Source of the DNA: Marivita sp041725935
Lineage (GTDB): Bacteria; Pseudomonadota; Alphaproteobacteria; Rhodobacterales; Rhodobacteraceae
Length of the DNA stretch: 64,000 nucleotides
Reading direction: 5' to 3'
Assembly: GCA_041725935.1 (NCBI GenBank)
Contig: JBGRQD010000013.1
Location: 1 to 64,000, forward strand
Shown: in pieces, positions 45,430 through 53,749 of the stretch
How the letters are laid out: each line of letters starts with the position of its first letter
Numbering within the stretch: the first letter of the stretch is position 1
Position numbers and translations under genes: made by a program
The notes under the pieces: generated by a model
Seen by the model: only the letters and a program-made list of their open reading frames with translations
The model's database searches: none
What the model was told of the DNA's origin: nothing

Positions 45430-46254
45430 ATGACACAGAACCCGCCCCCCGGTGATCGCATCGCCAAAGTCATCGCCCGTGCCGGGCTTGCCAGCCGCCG
45501 CGAAGCCGAACAGCTGATCGTTCAGGGCCGCGTGTCCGTGAATGGCAAGACGATCGACAGCCCGGCGCTGAACGTCACGCCATCGGACAAGGTCGTGGTG
45601 AATGGCAAGGTTGTCGGTACCCCGGATGAGCCACGCCTGTGGCTTTATCACAAGCCGGTTGGCCTTGTGACCACCACGAAGGATGAACAGGGCCGACCGA
45701 CCATCTTCGACAAGCTTCCCGAAGAGATGCCGCGCGTGATGAGCGTGGGACGGCTCGACCTCAATTCCGAGGGGTTGCTGTTGCTGACCAACGATGGCGG
45801 GATCAAGCGCAAGCTTGAACTGCCCTCGACCGGCTGGCTGCGCAAGTACCGCGTGCGGGTCAAGGGACAGCCCAAGGATGAGAGTTTCGAGCCGCTGCGC
45901 AAGGGCATGGTCATCGATGGAGAGCGGTTCCAGCCGATGATCGTGACGCTGGACAGGCAGCAGGGCGCGAATGCCTGGCTGACCATCGGCCTGCGCGAAG
46001 GCAAGAATCGCGAGATTCGCCGCGCCCTTGCAGATATCGGTCTTACGGTGAATCGCCTGATCCGGGTGTCCTACGGCCCGTTCCAGTTGGGCGAGCTCAA
46101 GGCAGGTGCGGTTGAGGAGCTGCGGCGCAAGGTCGTGAGGGACCAGTTGGGCCTTGAGGCGCCTGTCGAGCAGAAGCCTGCCAAGCCCATGAAAAAGCGA
46201 AGAAATATTGTCGAGCGCAAACCGCGTCCAAGCAGGCCGGGAAAGACTCCCTGA
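45430..46254 (+). CDS. RluB-type 23S rRNA pseudouridine synthase
   Basis: 274-residue protein with an N-terminal S4 RNA-binding domain (RIAKVIARAGLASRREAEQL) and an RsuA-type synthase domain whose catalytic aspartate is in VGRLDLNSEGLLLLTND; EGKNREIRRALADIG follows. The C-terminal 30 residues are basic. RluB (U2605) is the closest layout; RluF/RsuA are alternatives. The upstream frame has no better start than ATG 45430. Confidence 0.9.
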   Translation: MTQNPPPGDRIAKVIARAGLASRREAEQLIVQGRVSVNGKTIDSPALNVTPSDKVVVNGKVVGTPDEPRLWLYHKPVGLVTTTKDEQGRPTIFDKLPEEMPRVMSVGRLDLNSEGLLLLTNDGGIKRKLELPSTGWLRKYRVRVKGQPKDESFEPLRKGMVIDGERFQPMIVTLDRQQGANAWLTIGLREGKNREIRRALADIGLTVNRLIRVSYGPFQLGELKAGAVEELRRKVVRDQLGLEAPVEQKPAKPMKKRRNIVERKPRPSRPGKTP

Positions 46255-46289
46255 TCTTTCCCTTTTAACGCCCATTTTCCGCCTGTTTT

Positions 46290-46305
46290 GGTGACGACAG
46301 TCACC
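46290..46305 (+). promoter_or_regulatory. Inverted repeat directly before the TelA-locus first gene
   Basis: GGTGAC-GACA-GTCACC ends two bases before the ATG at 46308. It takes the place where a Shine-Dalgarno sequence would be; none is visible. It could be a repressor operator or an RNA hairpin controlling translation of the first gene. No regulator gene is adjacent. Confidence 0.4.
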
Positions 46306-46307
46306 CC

Positions 46308-46505
46308 ATGCTGATCACGTTTTTCACCTCTGCTGTGCTTGTGACCTCTGTGCTGCTGGTTCTGTCAAACCTCGGCACGGTGGCCGACGACACATCCAAG
46401 GCCCTCCGGGGTGCGATGCACCGCATCCGCACGCATGGCGCGATGGCCTCGTGGGTGGCATTCGCGATCCTCTGGCTCACCATTTTCGCGATTGGGCTGC
46501 TGTGA
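46308..46505 (+). CDS. Small two-helix membrane protein, first gene of the XpaC/TelA locus
   Basis: 65 residues with a hydrophobic helix at about 3-23 and another at about 46-65, joined by a basic loop (KALRGAMHRIRTHG). No family recognised. Its stop overlaps the start of the next gene in TGATG, so the two proteins should be made in fixed ratio and may form a complex. The C-terminal helix (MASWVAFAILWLTIFAIGLL) has a pattern loosely like the 29-residue peptide at 47440, which precedes the paralogous second membrane protein. Confidence 0.7.
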   Translation: MLITFFTSAVLVTSVLLVLSNLGTVADDTSKALRGAMHRIRTHGAMASWVAFAILWLTIFAIGLL

Positions 46506-47359
46506 TGCGGCGTTGGCTCACAAGCGCGCTGGACGGCCGTGGAAGCGCCGCGCTGGGCAATGTCGCCCCCGTCGAAGACGTCCCGGTCGGCTTCATGGTT
46601 CTGGCGACCTGTCCCCTGATTCTGTGGCTGCTGGATGGCACGGTAGCGGGCTTTGCGTCTGCCCTCCTGATCATCGCGCTGTTCGGAGTGGGTCTGCTGT
46701 GTCTTTCCATCGGGCAAAAGGCGCACATCGCCTATGATTCACAAGAAATCGCCGCGCGGCCGAAAATCCCGTTCAAGATGATTGGCAGCACCATCGTGGC
46801 CTTGGTTGTCGGTCTTCTGGCGACGACAAAGATCGCGGCGCCCGCCGTGCCGGTGGTCATTGCGATGTCGACCTTCATCCTGTGCCTGATCTCGTTCGGC
46901 CTCGATCCGATGCGCGACAAGGGCATGGACAATCCGGTCACCAAGCTGCGCCTCATAAACACCCACCTGTATCAGGATTTTGATGATCGCTGTGAAGAGA
47001 TGCTCTTGAAACTGGCGCGTCTCCAGGACGATGACCTGTACGAACGCACACGCGTGACGGTGAACACGGTGATGGGCCTTTTGAGCACCATCGACGTGAC
47101 AACACCCACCCTGCAACGCATTGCGCCATCGGTCACAAAGCTGATCGACAAGATGCAGGCCGAGGTCACAGCTCTGGTCGAAGCGCCCAGAGGCAGCGTG
47201 ACCTCGTTCCAGCGACGCAAGTTTCTCATCAAGATTCAGACGCTTGTCGATACGTTCGAATCCCGCGCCCGCAAAAGCGGTATAGGCAAGGGTCGGGACA
47301 ATTTCGAACTTCAAACAGACCTTCTGTTCAACCGCATGCAGCGTCATCACGCGGCATGA
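46505..47359 (+). CDS. Four-helix membrane protein, XpaC-related paralogue 1
   Basis: 284 residues: four membrane helices (about 29-45, 49-68, 92-108, 111-130) followed by a helical, probably coiled cytoplasmic domain of about 150 residues. The motif FGLDPMRDKGM at 131-141 and the loop AYDSQEIAARPKIPFKM at 76-92 align without gaps to the second paralogue at 47532. ATG 46505 shares a base with the preceding stop. It resembles XpaC (Halogen_Hydrol, PF10112) proteins, named from an indolyl-phosphate hydrolysis phenotype but without proven activity. Confidence 0.75.
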   Translation: MRRWLTSALDGRGSAALGNVAPVEDVPVGFMVLATCPLILWLLDGTVAGFASALLIIALFGVGLLCLSIGQKAHIAYDSQEIAARPKIPFKMIGSTIVALVVGLLATTKIAAPAVPVVIAMSTFILCLISFGLDPMRDKGMDNPVTKLRLINTHLYQDFDDRCEEMLLKLARLQDDDLYERTRVTVNTVMGLLSTIDVTTPTLQRIAPSVTKLIDKMQAEVTALVEAPRGSVTSFQRRKFLIKIQTLVDTFESRARKSGIGKGRDNFELQTDLLFNRMQRHHAA

Positions 47360-47439
47360 GCCGACTTGCGGCGACTTCCCCCTAGTAAGCCCTAAGCACA
47401 TAACTTAAGTTTTGTGCAACACTTGGGAAAGGGGGTCTC

Positions 47440-47529
47440 ATGACCGGTACCGGCCTGCAAAAAGTCAGCTACGCGCTGCTGCTTGTCCTGCTGTTCGGGA
47501 TAGCCACCGGCTGGCTCGGGGGGCTGTAG
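47440..47529 (+). CDS. 29-residue single-helix membrane peptide
   Basis: Very short frame MTGTGLQKVSYALLLVLLFG and onwards, one helix from about residue 10 to the C-terminus. It has AAAGGGGG four bases before the ATG and stops two bases before the next start, the spacing of a true cotranslated gene. Position before the second XpaC-type protein mirrors the small protein before the first. Too short for homology; inference from ribosome site and spacing. Confidence 0.55.
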   Translation: MTGTGLQKVSYALLLVLLFGIATGWLGGL

Positions 47530-47531
47530 AC

Positions 47532-48434
47532 ATGGCCCAACGCTTTGGTGGCAAATACAGCCCGGATGGGACGACATCGCAGCCGACGAAAAGCGCTGCT
47601 TCGCGCTCTTTCAAAGGCGCGACGGTCGATCCGGTCGGTGCGCGTTCCAATATCCTGTTCATCCCGCCGATCATTCTGGCCTTCACCTCGATCAACGAAG
47701 GCGCGATCGGCATGGGGCTCGGGCTGGTTGGTGCGGGTGCGCTGTTGCTGGGCGCTTGGCTGTTGCGCGGCGGCCTGACGGCAGAAGCGGCCTATCATGC
47801 CCGCAAGGTGTCGCGTCGTCCCGCCTTTCCCCGCAAGATCGCGGCGGCTGTGTTGGCGGGCGTTGGTGTCGGGATCGCCGCCTTCGCCAATGAACCCGGC
47901 CTGATCGCGCCTGTCATCTACGGTGTGGCTGCGGCTGTCCTGCATGTCGGCGCGTTTGGCATTGATCCGCTCAGTGACAAGGGGATGGAGGGGATCGACA
48001 CATTCCAGCAGGACCGCGTCGCGCGCGCCGTCGACGAGGCCGAAGCCCATCTTGCCGCGATGCGCGATGCCATCCGGCGCTCCGGAGACCGCAGCATGAT
48101 CGCCCGTGTCGAACGGTTTGAAACAACTGCCAAGGATCTGTTTCGCACCGTCGAGGAAGACCCGCGGGATCTGACCTCTGCGCGAAAGTATCTGGGCGTC
48201 TACCTGATGGGCGCGCGGGATGCGACGATCAAGTTCTCGGATGTCTTTGCCCGAACACATGATCCGCAGGCGCGCACCGATTACGAGGCGCTCCTGGATG
48301 ACCTTGAACAGAATTTTGCGGCCCGCACCCGCAAGATGCTTTTGGACGACCGGTCTGACCTGACGGTCGAGATCGACGTGCTCCGTGACCGCTTGCAGCG
48401 CGAAGGTGTGCGAATTGATCGTGATGTGAAATAG
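47532..48434 (+). CDS. Four-helix XpaC-family membrane protein, paralogue 2
   Basis: 300 residues: 35-residue soluble N-terminus, four helices (about 39-55, 59-78, 102-118, 122-141), then FGIDPLSDKGM at 142-152 and a helical C-terminal domain (about 155-300). The distance from AYHARKV to FGIDP is 55 residues, the same as in paralogue 1. It matches the XpaC family, which in Bacillus subtilis (xpaC-yaaN) precedes a TelA homologue, as here. Likely membrane partner of TelA; molecular role unknown. Confidence 0.82.
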   Translation: MAQRFGGKYSPDGTTSQPTKSAASRSFKGATVDPVGARSNILFIPPIILAFTSINEGAIGMGLGLVGAGALLLGAWLLRGGLTAEAAYHARKVSRRPAFPRKIAAAVLAGVGVGIAAFANEPGLIAPVIYGVAAAVLHVGAFGIDPLSDKGMEGIDTFQQDRVARAVDEAEAHLAAMRDAIRRSGDRSMIARVERFETTAKDLFRTVEEDPRDLTSARKYLGVYLMGARDATIKFSDVFARTHDPQARTDYEALLDDLEQNFAARTRKMLLDDRSDLTVEIDVLRDRLQREGVRIDRDVK

Positions 48435-48463
48435 AGTAGAAATGTTTTGTAGAGGAAACCTCG

Positions 48464-49663
48464 ATGTCTGAAACAATCCGCGCGAAAGCCCAGGACACGC
48501 TTGCCTTGGTGGAAGAAGTGAACGCCGTCATCCTGCCAGAACCCAAGGCGGCAGACGCTATTGTGCCGCTGGGACAGGCCGATCCCGCCCTGAGCGAGGA
48601 AATCAGATCCCGCATGGCCGAGATCGACATGACCGACACCCAGTCCATCGTGTCTTTCGGCTCCAACGCGCAGGCAGAATTGCAGGAAATCTCGCAGGCG
48701 ATGCTGGCGGATGTCCGCAACAAGGATGTCGGACCAGCCGGCGACAGCCTGCGCGGCATCGTCAGCACCATCCGGGGGTTTTCGGTGTCCGAACTGGACG
48801 TGCGCCGCGAACGCAGCTGGTGGGAAAAGTTGCTGGGCCGCACCGCACCTTTCGCCAAATTCACCGCGCAATTCGAAAAGGTGCAGGGCCAGATCGACAG
48901 GATCACCGACGACCTTCTCAAGCACGAGCACACTCTGCTCAAGGACATCAAGTCGCTTGATCTGCTCTACGACAAGACCCTGCAATTCTACGACGAGCTG
49001 GCGCTTTACATCGCCGCCGGTGAGGAAAAGCTGCAGTCGATCGACAGCACCGACATCCCGGCCAAGGAAGCCGAGGTTCAGGCCGCGCCCGAAAACGATC
49101 AGGTGATGAAGGCGCAGGAACTTCGGGACCTGCGCGCCGCCCGCGACGATCTGGAACGCCGGGTGCACGACCTGAAACTGACGCGGCAGGTGACGATGCA
49201 ATCGCTGCCGTCGATCCGTCTGGTGCAGGAAAACGACAAGTCGTTGGTCACCAAGATCAACTCGACGCTCGTCAACACCGTGCCGCTCTGGGAAACCCAG
49301 CTGGCGCAGGCGGTGACCATCCAACGCTCTGCCGAAGCGGCGGCGGCCGTGCGCGATGCCAATGACCTGACCAACGAACTGCTCACCTCGAACGCCAAGA
49401 ACCTGCGCGACAGCAACAAGCTGATCCGCGAGGAAATGGAACGCGGCGTGTTCGATATCGAAGCGGTCAAGCAGGCCAATGCCGACCTGATCGGCACGAT
49501 CCAGGAAAGCCTCCAGATTGCGGATGAAGGCAAGGCCAAGCGCGCCGCTGCCGAAGTCGAGCTCAAGAAGATGGAAGCTGACCTGCGCGACACCCTTGCT
49601 TCGGCAAAGGCACGCAAGGATGGGATTGGATCGACCACGGCCGCCTCCATGCCGGACGAGTAG
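48464..49663 (+). CDS. TelA-family toxic anion resistance protein
   Basis: 399-residue, almost wholly helical cytoplasmic protein of the TelA/KlaA family. Conserved parts include SFGSNAQAELQEISQAML near residue 70, WWEKLLG near 120 and NNEL/ANDLTNELL in the last third. Family members are linked to tellurite, nisin and colicin resistance and to membrane stress, with an unknown mechanism. AGAGGAAA precedes the ATG. It follows XpaC paralogue 2 by 29 bases and precedes the DUF2927 gene by four. Confidence 0.92.
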   Translation: MSETIRAKAQDTLALVEEVNAVILPEPKAADAIVPLGQADPALSEEIRSRMAEIDMTDTQSIVSFGSNAQAELQEISQAMLADVRNKDVGPAGDSLRGIVSTIRGFSVSELDVRRERSWWEKLLGRTAPFAKFTAQFEKVQGQIDRITDDLLKHEHTLLKDIKSLDLLYDKTLQFYDELALYIAAGEEKLQSIDSTDIPAKEAEVQAAPENDQVMKAQELRDLRAARDDLERRVHDLKLTRQVTMQSLPSIRLVQENDKSLVTKINSTLVNTVPLWETQLAQAVTIQRSAEAAAAVRDANDLTNELLTSNAKNLRDSNKLIREEMERGVFDIEAVKQANADLIGTIQESLQIADEGKAKRAAAEVELKKMEADLRDTLASAKARKDGIGSTTAASMPDE

Positions 49664-49667
49664 GCGC

Positions 49668-50639
49668 GTGTTGCGGCGCGGGTTTCATATCCTTTGGTCC
49701 TGCGCCGCCCTCGCGGCCCTGTCTGCATGCGATGCGCTCATGATGGACAACCCGCCTGCGGACACCAAACCGCAGGCGCGCCCTGAACGCCCAGTTGAAG
49801 CCGAGCCGCCTGCGCCCCAAATGCCATCGGCGCAGGCGCTTGAATTGCGCCGATACTATGCGCGGGTCGAGGAAGACCTGCTGGGGCAGGGCTTGTTGCG
49901 GTTGGATGGCGGCGGGGTGGACACGCCCTTTACCGACGAAATGCTTATCCGCAATTTCGAACGCATCGCCCTTGCCGAGGAATACACACGCGGCGCCGGG
50001 CTTCAGCCCTCAAGCGGCGACTTGGGTGAAATCAAGAAATGGACGATCCCGGTGCGGGTCGGTGTTACGTTCGGCGAAAGCCATTTAGCCGAGAATCAGG
50101 CGACAGACCGCGCGATCCTGTCCCGCTACACCCGCCGTCTGTCCGATGTGTCCGGCCACCCGATTTCGCTTGTGAACACGCAGCCCAATTTTCACGTCCT
50201 CTTCATGGGGGAAGACGACAAGGCGGAATTGCGCGAAACGCTCGATCGCATCGCTCCGGGGATGGAGGCGTCGAGCCGCGCGATTTTCCTGAACCTGCCG
50301 CGCTCCATTCATTGCCTTGTCGTGGCCTTTGCCGACAGCCGGTCGAGCAGCGCGTACAGGCAGGCAGTCGCTTTGGTGCGGACCGAACACCCCGACCTGT
50401 CCCGCCGCGCATGCATCCATGAAGAACTGGCGCAGGGACTTGGCCTTGCCAATGACGACCCGAACGCGCGCCCCTCGATCTTCAACGACGATGAGGAATT
50501 TGCGCTGCTGACCCGCCACGACGAACTGTTGCTGAAAATCCTCTACGACCCCCGGTTGACCCCGGGCATGCCCGCCGACGAGGCTCGCCCGATCGTGCGC
50601 ATCATCGCCCAGGAACTGACCGGCGGCGGACCCAGCTGA
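49668..50639 (+). CDS. DUF2927 domain lipoprotein
   Basis: 323 residues with an N-terminal lipoprotein signal (LAALSAC lipobox near residue 20), a proline-rich linker, and a DUF2927 domain. The domain contains HEELAQGLGLANDDP and a downstream TRHDELLLKILYDPRL, a pattern that recalls zinc peptidases (HE with a later histidine and glutamate), though catalysis is unproven. GTG 49668 is four bases after the telA stop. It would sit in the inner or outer membrane facing the periplasm. Confidence 0.85.
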   Translation: MLRRGFHILWSCAALAALSACDALMMDNPPADTKPQARPERPVEAEPPAPQMPSAQALELRRYYARVEEDLLGQGLLRLDGGGVDTPFTDEMLIRNFERIALAEEYTRGAGLQPSSGDLGEIKKWTIPVRVGVTFGESHLAENQATDRAILSRYTRRLSDVSGHPISLVNTQPNFHVLFMGEDDKAELRETLDRIAPGMEASSRAIFLNLPRSIHCLVVAFADSRSSSAYRQAVALVRTEHPDLSRRACIHEELAQGLGLANDDPNARPSIFNDDEEFALLTRHDELLLKILYDPRLTPGMPADEARPIVRIIAQELTGGGPS

Positions 50640-50655
50640 TTTAACGGAGACCCAT

Positions 50656-51780
50656 ATGCCCATTTTCGATTTCCTGAGCGGCCAGTTCATTGATGTCATC
50701 CAATGGACTGACAACACCCGCGACACGATGGTCTGGCGCTTTGAGCGCGAGGGCCACGAGATCAAGTACGGGGCTAAGCTGACCGTGCGCGAAGGTCAGG
50801 CGGCGGTGTTCATCCACGAAGGCCAGTTGGCCGACGTGTTCACGCCCGGTCTCTACATGCTCGAGACCAACAACATGCCGATCATGACCAGCCTTCAGCA
50901 CTGGGATCATGGCTTCAAGTCGCCCTTCAAGTCAGAAATTTACTACGTCAACACGACCCGGTTCCAGGATCTCAAATGGGGGACGAAGAACCCGATCATC
51001 TGCCGCGATCCCGAATTCGGCCCGGTGCGTCTGCGGGCCTTCGGCACCTATTCGGTGCGCGTGACGGACCCGGCGAAATTCCTCATCGAAATCGTCGGCA
51101 CCGATGGTGAATTCACCATGGACGAGATCAGCTTTCAGATCCGCAATATCATCGTGCAGGAGTTTTCCCGCACCATCGCACGCGCGGGCATCCCGGTGCT
51201 CGACATGGCGGCGAACACCCGCGAGTTGGGCAAGCTGCTGGCAAAGGAAATCGCGCCGACGCTGGCGGAATACGGGCTTGAGCTGCCTGAGCTTTACATC
51301 GAGAATATCTCGCTCCCACCTGCCGTCGAAGCCGTGCTGGACAAGCGCTCATCGATGGGCGTGATCGGCAACCTGAACGAATACATGCAGTTCCAGGCCG
51401 CAGAGGCGCTGGGCAATGAAGGCGCAGGAGCTGCCGCCATTCAGGCGGGTCTTGGAGCCGGCCTGGGCATGCAGATCGGGCAGGCGGCCGCGCAAGCCGG
51501 TCCGTGGGGTGCCGCGCCACAACAATTGCAAGGAGCCGCACCCGTTTCGCGCCAGATGCCGCCACCGCCTCCCGTCGAGCATGTGTGGCACGTGGCCGAA
51601 AACGGCGAAACCAAGGGGCCGTTTTCCAAGGCATCCATGGGCCGGATGGCCAGCGATGGTGCCCTGACCCGCGACAGCTATGTCTGGACCGCAGGTCAGG
51701 ACGGCTGGAAAAAGGCCGAAGAGGTGATGGAACTGGCGCAGCTTTTCACCGTCCTGCCGCCCCCCCCGCCCGGGTCGTAA
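50656..51780 (+). CDS. SPFH-domain protein with C-terminal GYF_2 domain (YdjI-like)
   Basis: 374 residues. The first 235 form an SPFH/band-7-like core related to Bacillus YdjI (FLSGQFIDVIQW, AVFIHEGQLADVF, GTYSVRV), a glycine/alanine-rich linker follows, and a GYF_2-type domain (about 312-360, HVWHVAENGETKGPFS) binds proline-rich partners. No membrane helix is seen, so membrane contact should be peripheral. It is 16 bases after the DUF2927 gene, whose proline-rich linker is periplasmic and so not an obvious partner. Confidence 0.9.
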   Translation: MPIFDFLSGQFIDVIQWTDNTRDTMVWRFEREGHEIKYGAKLTVREGQAAVFIHEGQLADVFTPGLYMLETNNMPIMTSLQHWDHGFKSPFKSEIYYVNTTRFQDLKWGTKNPIICRDPEFGPVRLRAFGTYSVRVTDPAKFLIEIVGTDGEFTMDEISFQIRNIIVQEFSRTIARAGIPVLDMAANTRELGKLLAKEIAPTLAEYGLELPELYIENISLPPAVEAVLDKRSSMGVIGNLNEYMQFQAAEALGNEGAGAAAIQAGLGAGLGMQIGQAAAQAGPWGAAPQQLQGAAPVSRQMPPPPPVEHVWHVAENGETKGPFSKASMGRMASDGALTRDSYVWTAGQDGWKKAEEVMELAQLFTVLPPPPPGS

Positions 51781-51833
51781 CTGTCTGAGACTCCAACGAC
51801 ATCTCGAAAAGCCACCAAACAGGCGCAGATCCC

Positions 51834-52946
51834 TTGTCAGAAGACACGCTTACCGCACCGATGCAAGAACACCGGTTCCCCTGCGACCAATGCGGCGCGG
51901 ATTTCCGATTCGATCCGGGTCGCGGGCAACTGCTGTGCGATCACTGCGGCAACACGAACGAGATCGTGGGATCCGGTCCCTGGGCCAGTGGCGGCATTAA
52001 AGAGGTCGACTTTCAGTCCGCGATCAATGACCGCCTACCGTCGCAGGAGATGGAAGAGACACGGGTTTCTCAATGTCCGAATTGTGCAGCGCAGGTGGAG
52101 TTTGATCCCGGTGTACACGCCGCGGAATGCCCGTTCTGTGCCACCCCCGTCGTCACCGACACCGGCAGCAACCGGCATATCAAGCCCAAGGGCCTGCTTC
52201 CGTTTGCGCTAGACGAAACCGCAGCGCGAAGCGCCATGACCGCATGGCTGGGTGGTCTTTGGTTCGCACCCAACGGGTTGCAGGACTATGCGCGCAAGGG
52301 CCGCAAGATGACGGGGATCTACGTGCCCTACTGGACCTTCGATGCCGACACACAGTCGTCATATCGGGGTGAACACGGCACGGTCTACTACGAGACCCGG
52401 CGCGTCGTGCGGAACGGCAAATCCGAAACCGTGCGCGTGGCCAAGGTGCGCTGGCGCCCTGCATCGGGTCGTGTGTCGCGGTTCTTTGACGATGTGCTTG
52501 TTCTGGCCTCACGATCCCTGCCAAAGCGCTACACCGACGCGCTGGAGCCTTGGGATCTGGCAGGGCTGGAGCCCTATCATCCGGAATACCTCGCTGGCTT
52601 CCGCGCCGAGGCTTACGGTGTAGAGCTTCAGGACGGGTATACCGAAGCCCGGCATCACATGGACCGTATCATCATGCGAGATGTGAAGTTCGATATCGGC
52701 GGAGACCGCCAGCGCGTGCACAACATCGACACGCGCATCTCGGCGGTGACGTTCAAGCATATCCTGCTGCCGGTCTGGCTGGCCGCCTATAAGTACCGGG
52801 GAAAAAGCTACCGCTTTGTCGTCAACGGGCGAACCGGGGCGGTGCAGGGTGAACGGCCTTGGTCCGCATGGAAAATCACGTTTGCGGTGATCTTCGGCCT
52901 GATCCTTGCGGCGGGCGTCGGATATGTCGTGGCGCTGAACCAGTAG
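51834..52946 (+). CDS. Double zinc-ribbon membrane protein (YdjG-like)
   Basis: 370 residues. The N-terminus carries a TFIIB-type zinc ribbon (C17-x2-C20 ... C35-x2-C38) and a second ribbon CPNC ... CPFC (about 82-104). A soluble domain with VPYWTFDADTQSSYRG follows, and one membrane helix ends the protein (about 346-366). Such ribbons are often called primosomal-protein-like in databases, but the membrane anchor argues against replication. TTG 51834 is the furthest start; ATG 51861 is also possible. In Bacillus, the related YdjG accompanies an SPFH protein. Confidence 0.85.
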   Translation: MSEDTLTAPMQEHRFPCDQCGADFRFDPGRGQLLCDHCGNTNEIVGSGPWASGGIKEVDFQSAINDRLPSQEMEETRVSQCPNCAAQVEFDPGVHAAECPFCATPVVTDTGSNRHIKPKGLLPFALDETAARSAMTAWLGGLWFAPNGLQDYARKGRKMTGIYVPYWTFDADTQSSYRGEHGTVYYETRRVVRNGKSETVRVAKVRWRPASGRVSRFFDDVLVLASRSLPKRYTDALEPWDLAGLEPYHPEYLAGFRAEAYGVELQDGYTEARHHMDRIIMRDVKFDIGGDRQRVHNIDTRISAVTFKHILLPVWLAAYKYRGKSYRFVVNGRTGAVQGERPWSAWKITFAVIFGLILAAGVGYVVALNQ

Positions 52947-52949
52947 GCG

Positions 52950-53696
52950 TCAGACCAGCATCCCGCCATCCGTGTCGTCACCGGCCTCTTCCAGAAGCAG
53001 GGTCATGTCCGGCACAGTTACATGACGCTTGCCTTCAAGCGTGATGATCCCGTCCTTCTTCAAGGCCGACACCTGTCGCGACACGGTCTCAAGCGTCAGC
53101 CCGAGGTAATCGGCCATCGCCTCGCGGGTCAGGGGCAGATCGAACGTCACCGGGCCATCAAGCCGCCCCATATTCAGAGTCGCATCGCGGCGGGCGATGA
53201 TCGACAGGAGCGACGCAATTTTCTCGCGGGCGGTCTTGCGACCCAGAACCAGCATCCATTCGCGTGCGGCGTCCAGTTCGTCCAGCGTCATCTGCAGCAA
53301 GCGTTGGGCGATATGCGGTGTGCGCTCCATCAGGTCTTCGAACGGAGCCTTGCGGAAACAGCACATCACCATGTCGGTGGTCGCAACCACATCATAGGCC
53401 GCAGTAGAACGCCCCGGGCGTCCCACGAAATCACTGGGCAGCAAAAGCCCCACCATCTGCGTGCGCCCGTCTTCCATCGTCTGGGTCAGCGTCGCGATTC
53501 CCGACACGACCGAGCCGACGAAATCCATGCGGTCACCCGACCAGATCACCGTCTGCCCCGCCTCGAAGCGACGGTAATACTTGATGTCCTCAAGCCGCTC
53601 CAACTCGTTGGTCTCACACCGGGCACAAACAGCGCGATGACGGATCGGGCAATCGTTGCAATCCTGCGTGACGGAGAGATGATCTTCTTTCAACAT
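52950..53696 (-). CDS. fnrL: FnrL, oxygen-responsive Crp/Fnr-family regulator
   Basis: 248 residues: N-terminal cysteines C13, C16, C24 and central C112 (C27 and C113 nearby) can bind the oxygen-labile [4Fe-4S] cluster; a cyclic-nucleotide-fold sensor (about 30-150) and dimer helix follow, then a helix-turn-helix with TLETVSRQVSALKKDG matching TTGAT half sites. It closely resembles Rhodobacter FnrL, e.g. EDGRTQMVGLLLPSDF. Start ATG 53696; an in-frame TTG at 53720 would lie in the FnrL box and is rejected. The box ten bases upstream suggests autoregulation. Confidence 0.96.
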   Translation of the reverse strand: MLKEDHLSVTQDCNDCPIRHRAVCARCETNELERLEDIKYYRRFEAGQTVIWSGDRMDFVGSVVSGIATLTQTMEDGRTQMVGLLLPSDFVGRPGRSTAAYDVVATTDMVMCCFRKAPFEDLMERTPHIAQRLLQMTLDELDAAREWMLVLGRKTAREKIASLLSIIARRDATLNMGRLDGPVTFDLPLTREAMADYLGLTLETVSRQVSALKKDGIITLEGKRHVTVPDMTLLLEEAGDDTDGGMLV

Positions 53697-53706
53697 GGTT
53701 CCGGTC

Positions 53707-53720
53707 TTGATCTGTATCAA
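53707..53720. promoter_or_regulatory. FnrL box between fnrL and hemN
   Basis: Perfect TTGAT-CTGT-ATCAA. It begins ten bases before the fnrL ATG, a place suited to repression of fnrL, and its centre is 36 bases before the first hemN ATG and 42 before the second, suited to activation of hemN. Confidence 0.9.
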
Positions 53721-53749
53721 AGATGAATTTTGTTCCCTGACCTAATGCT

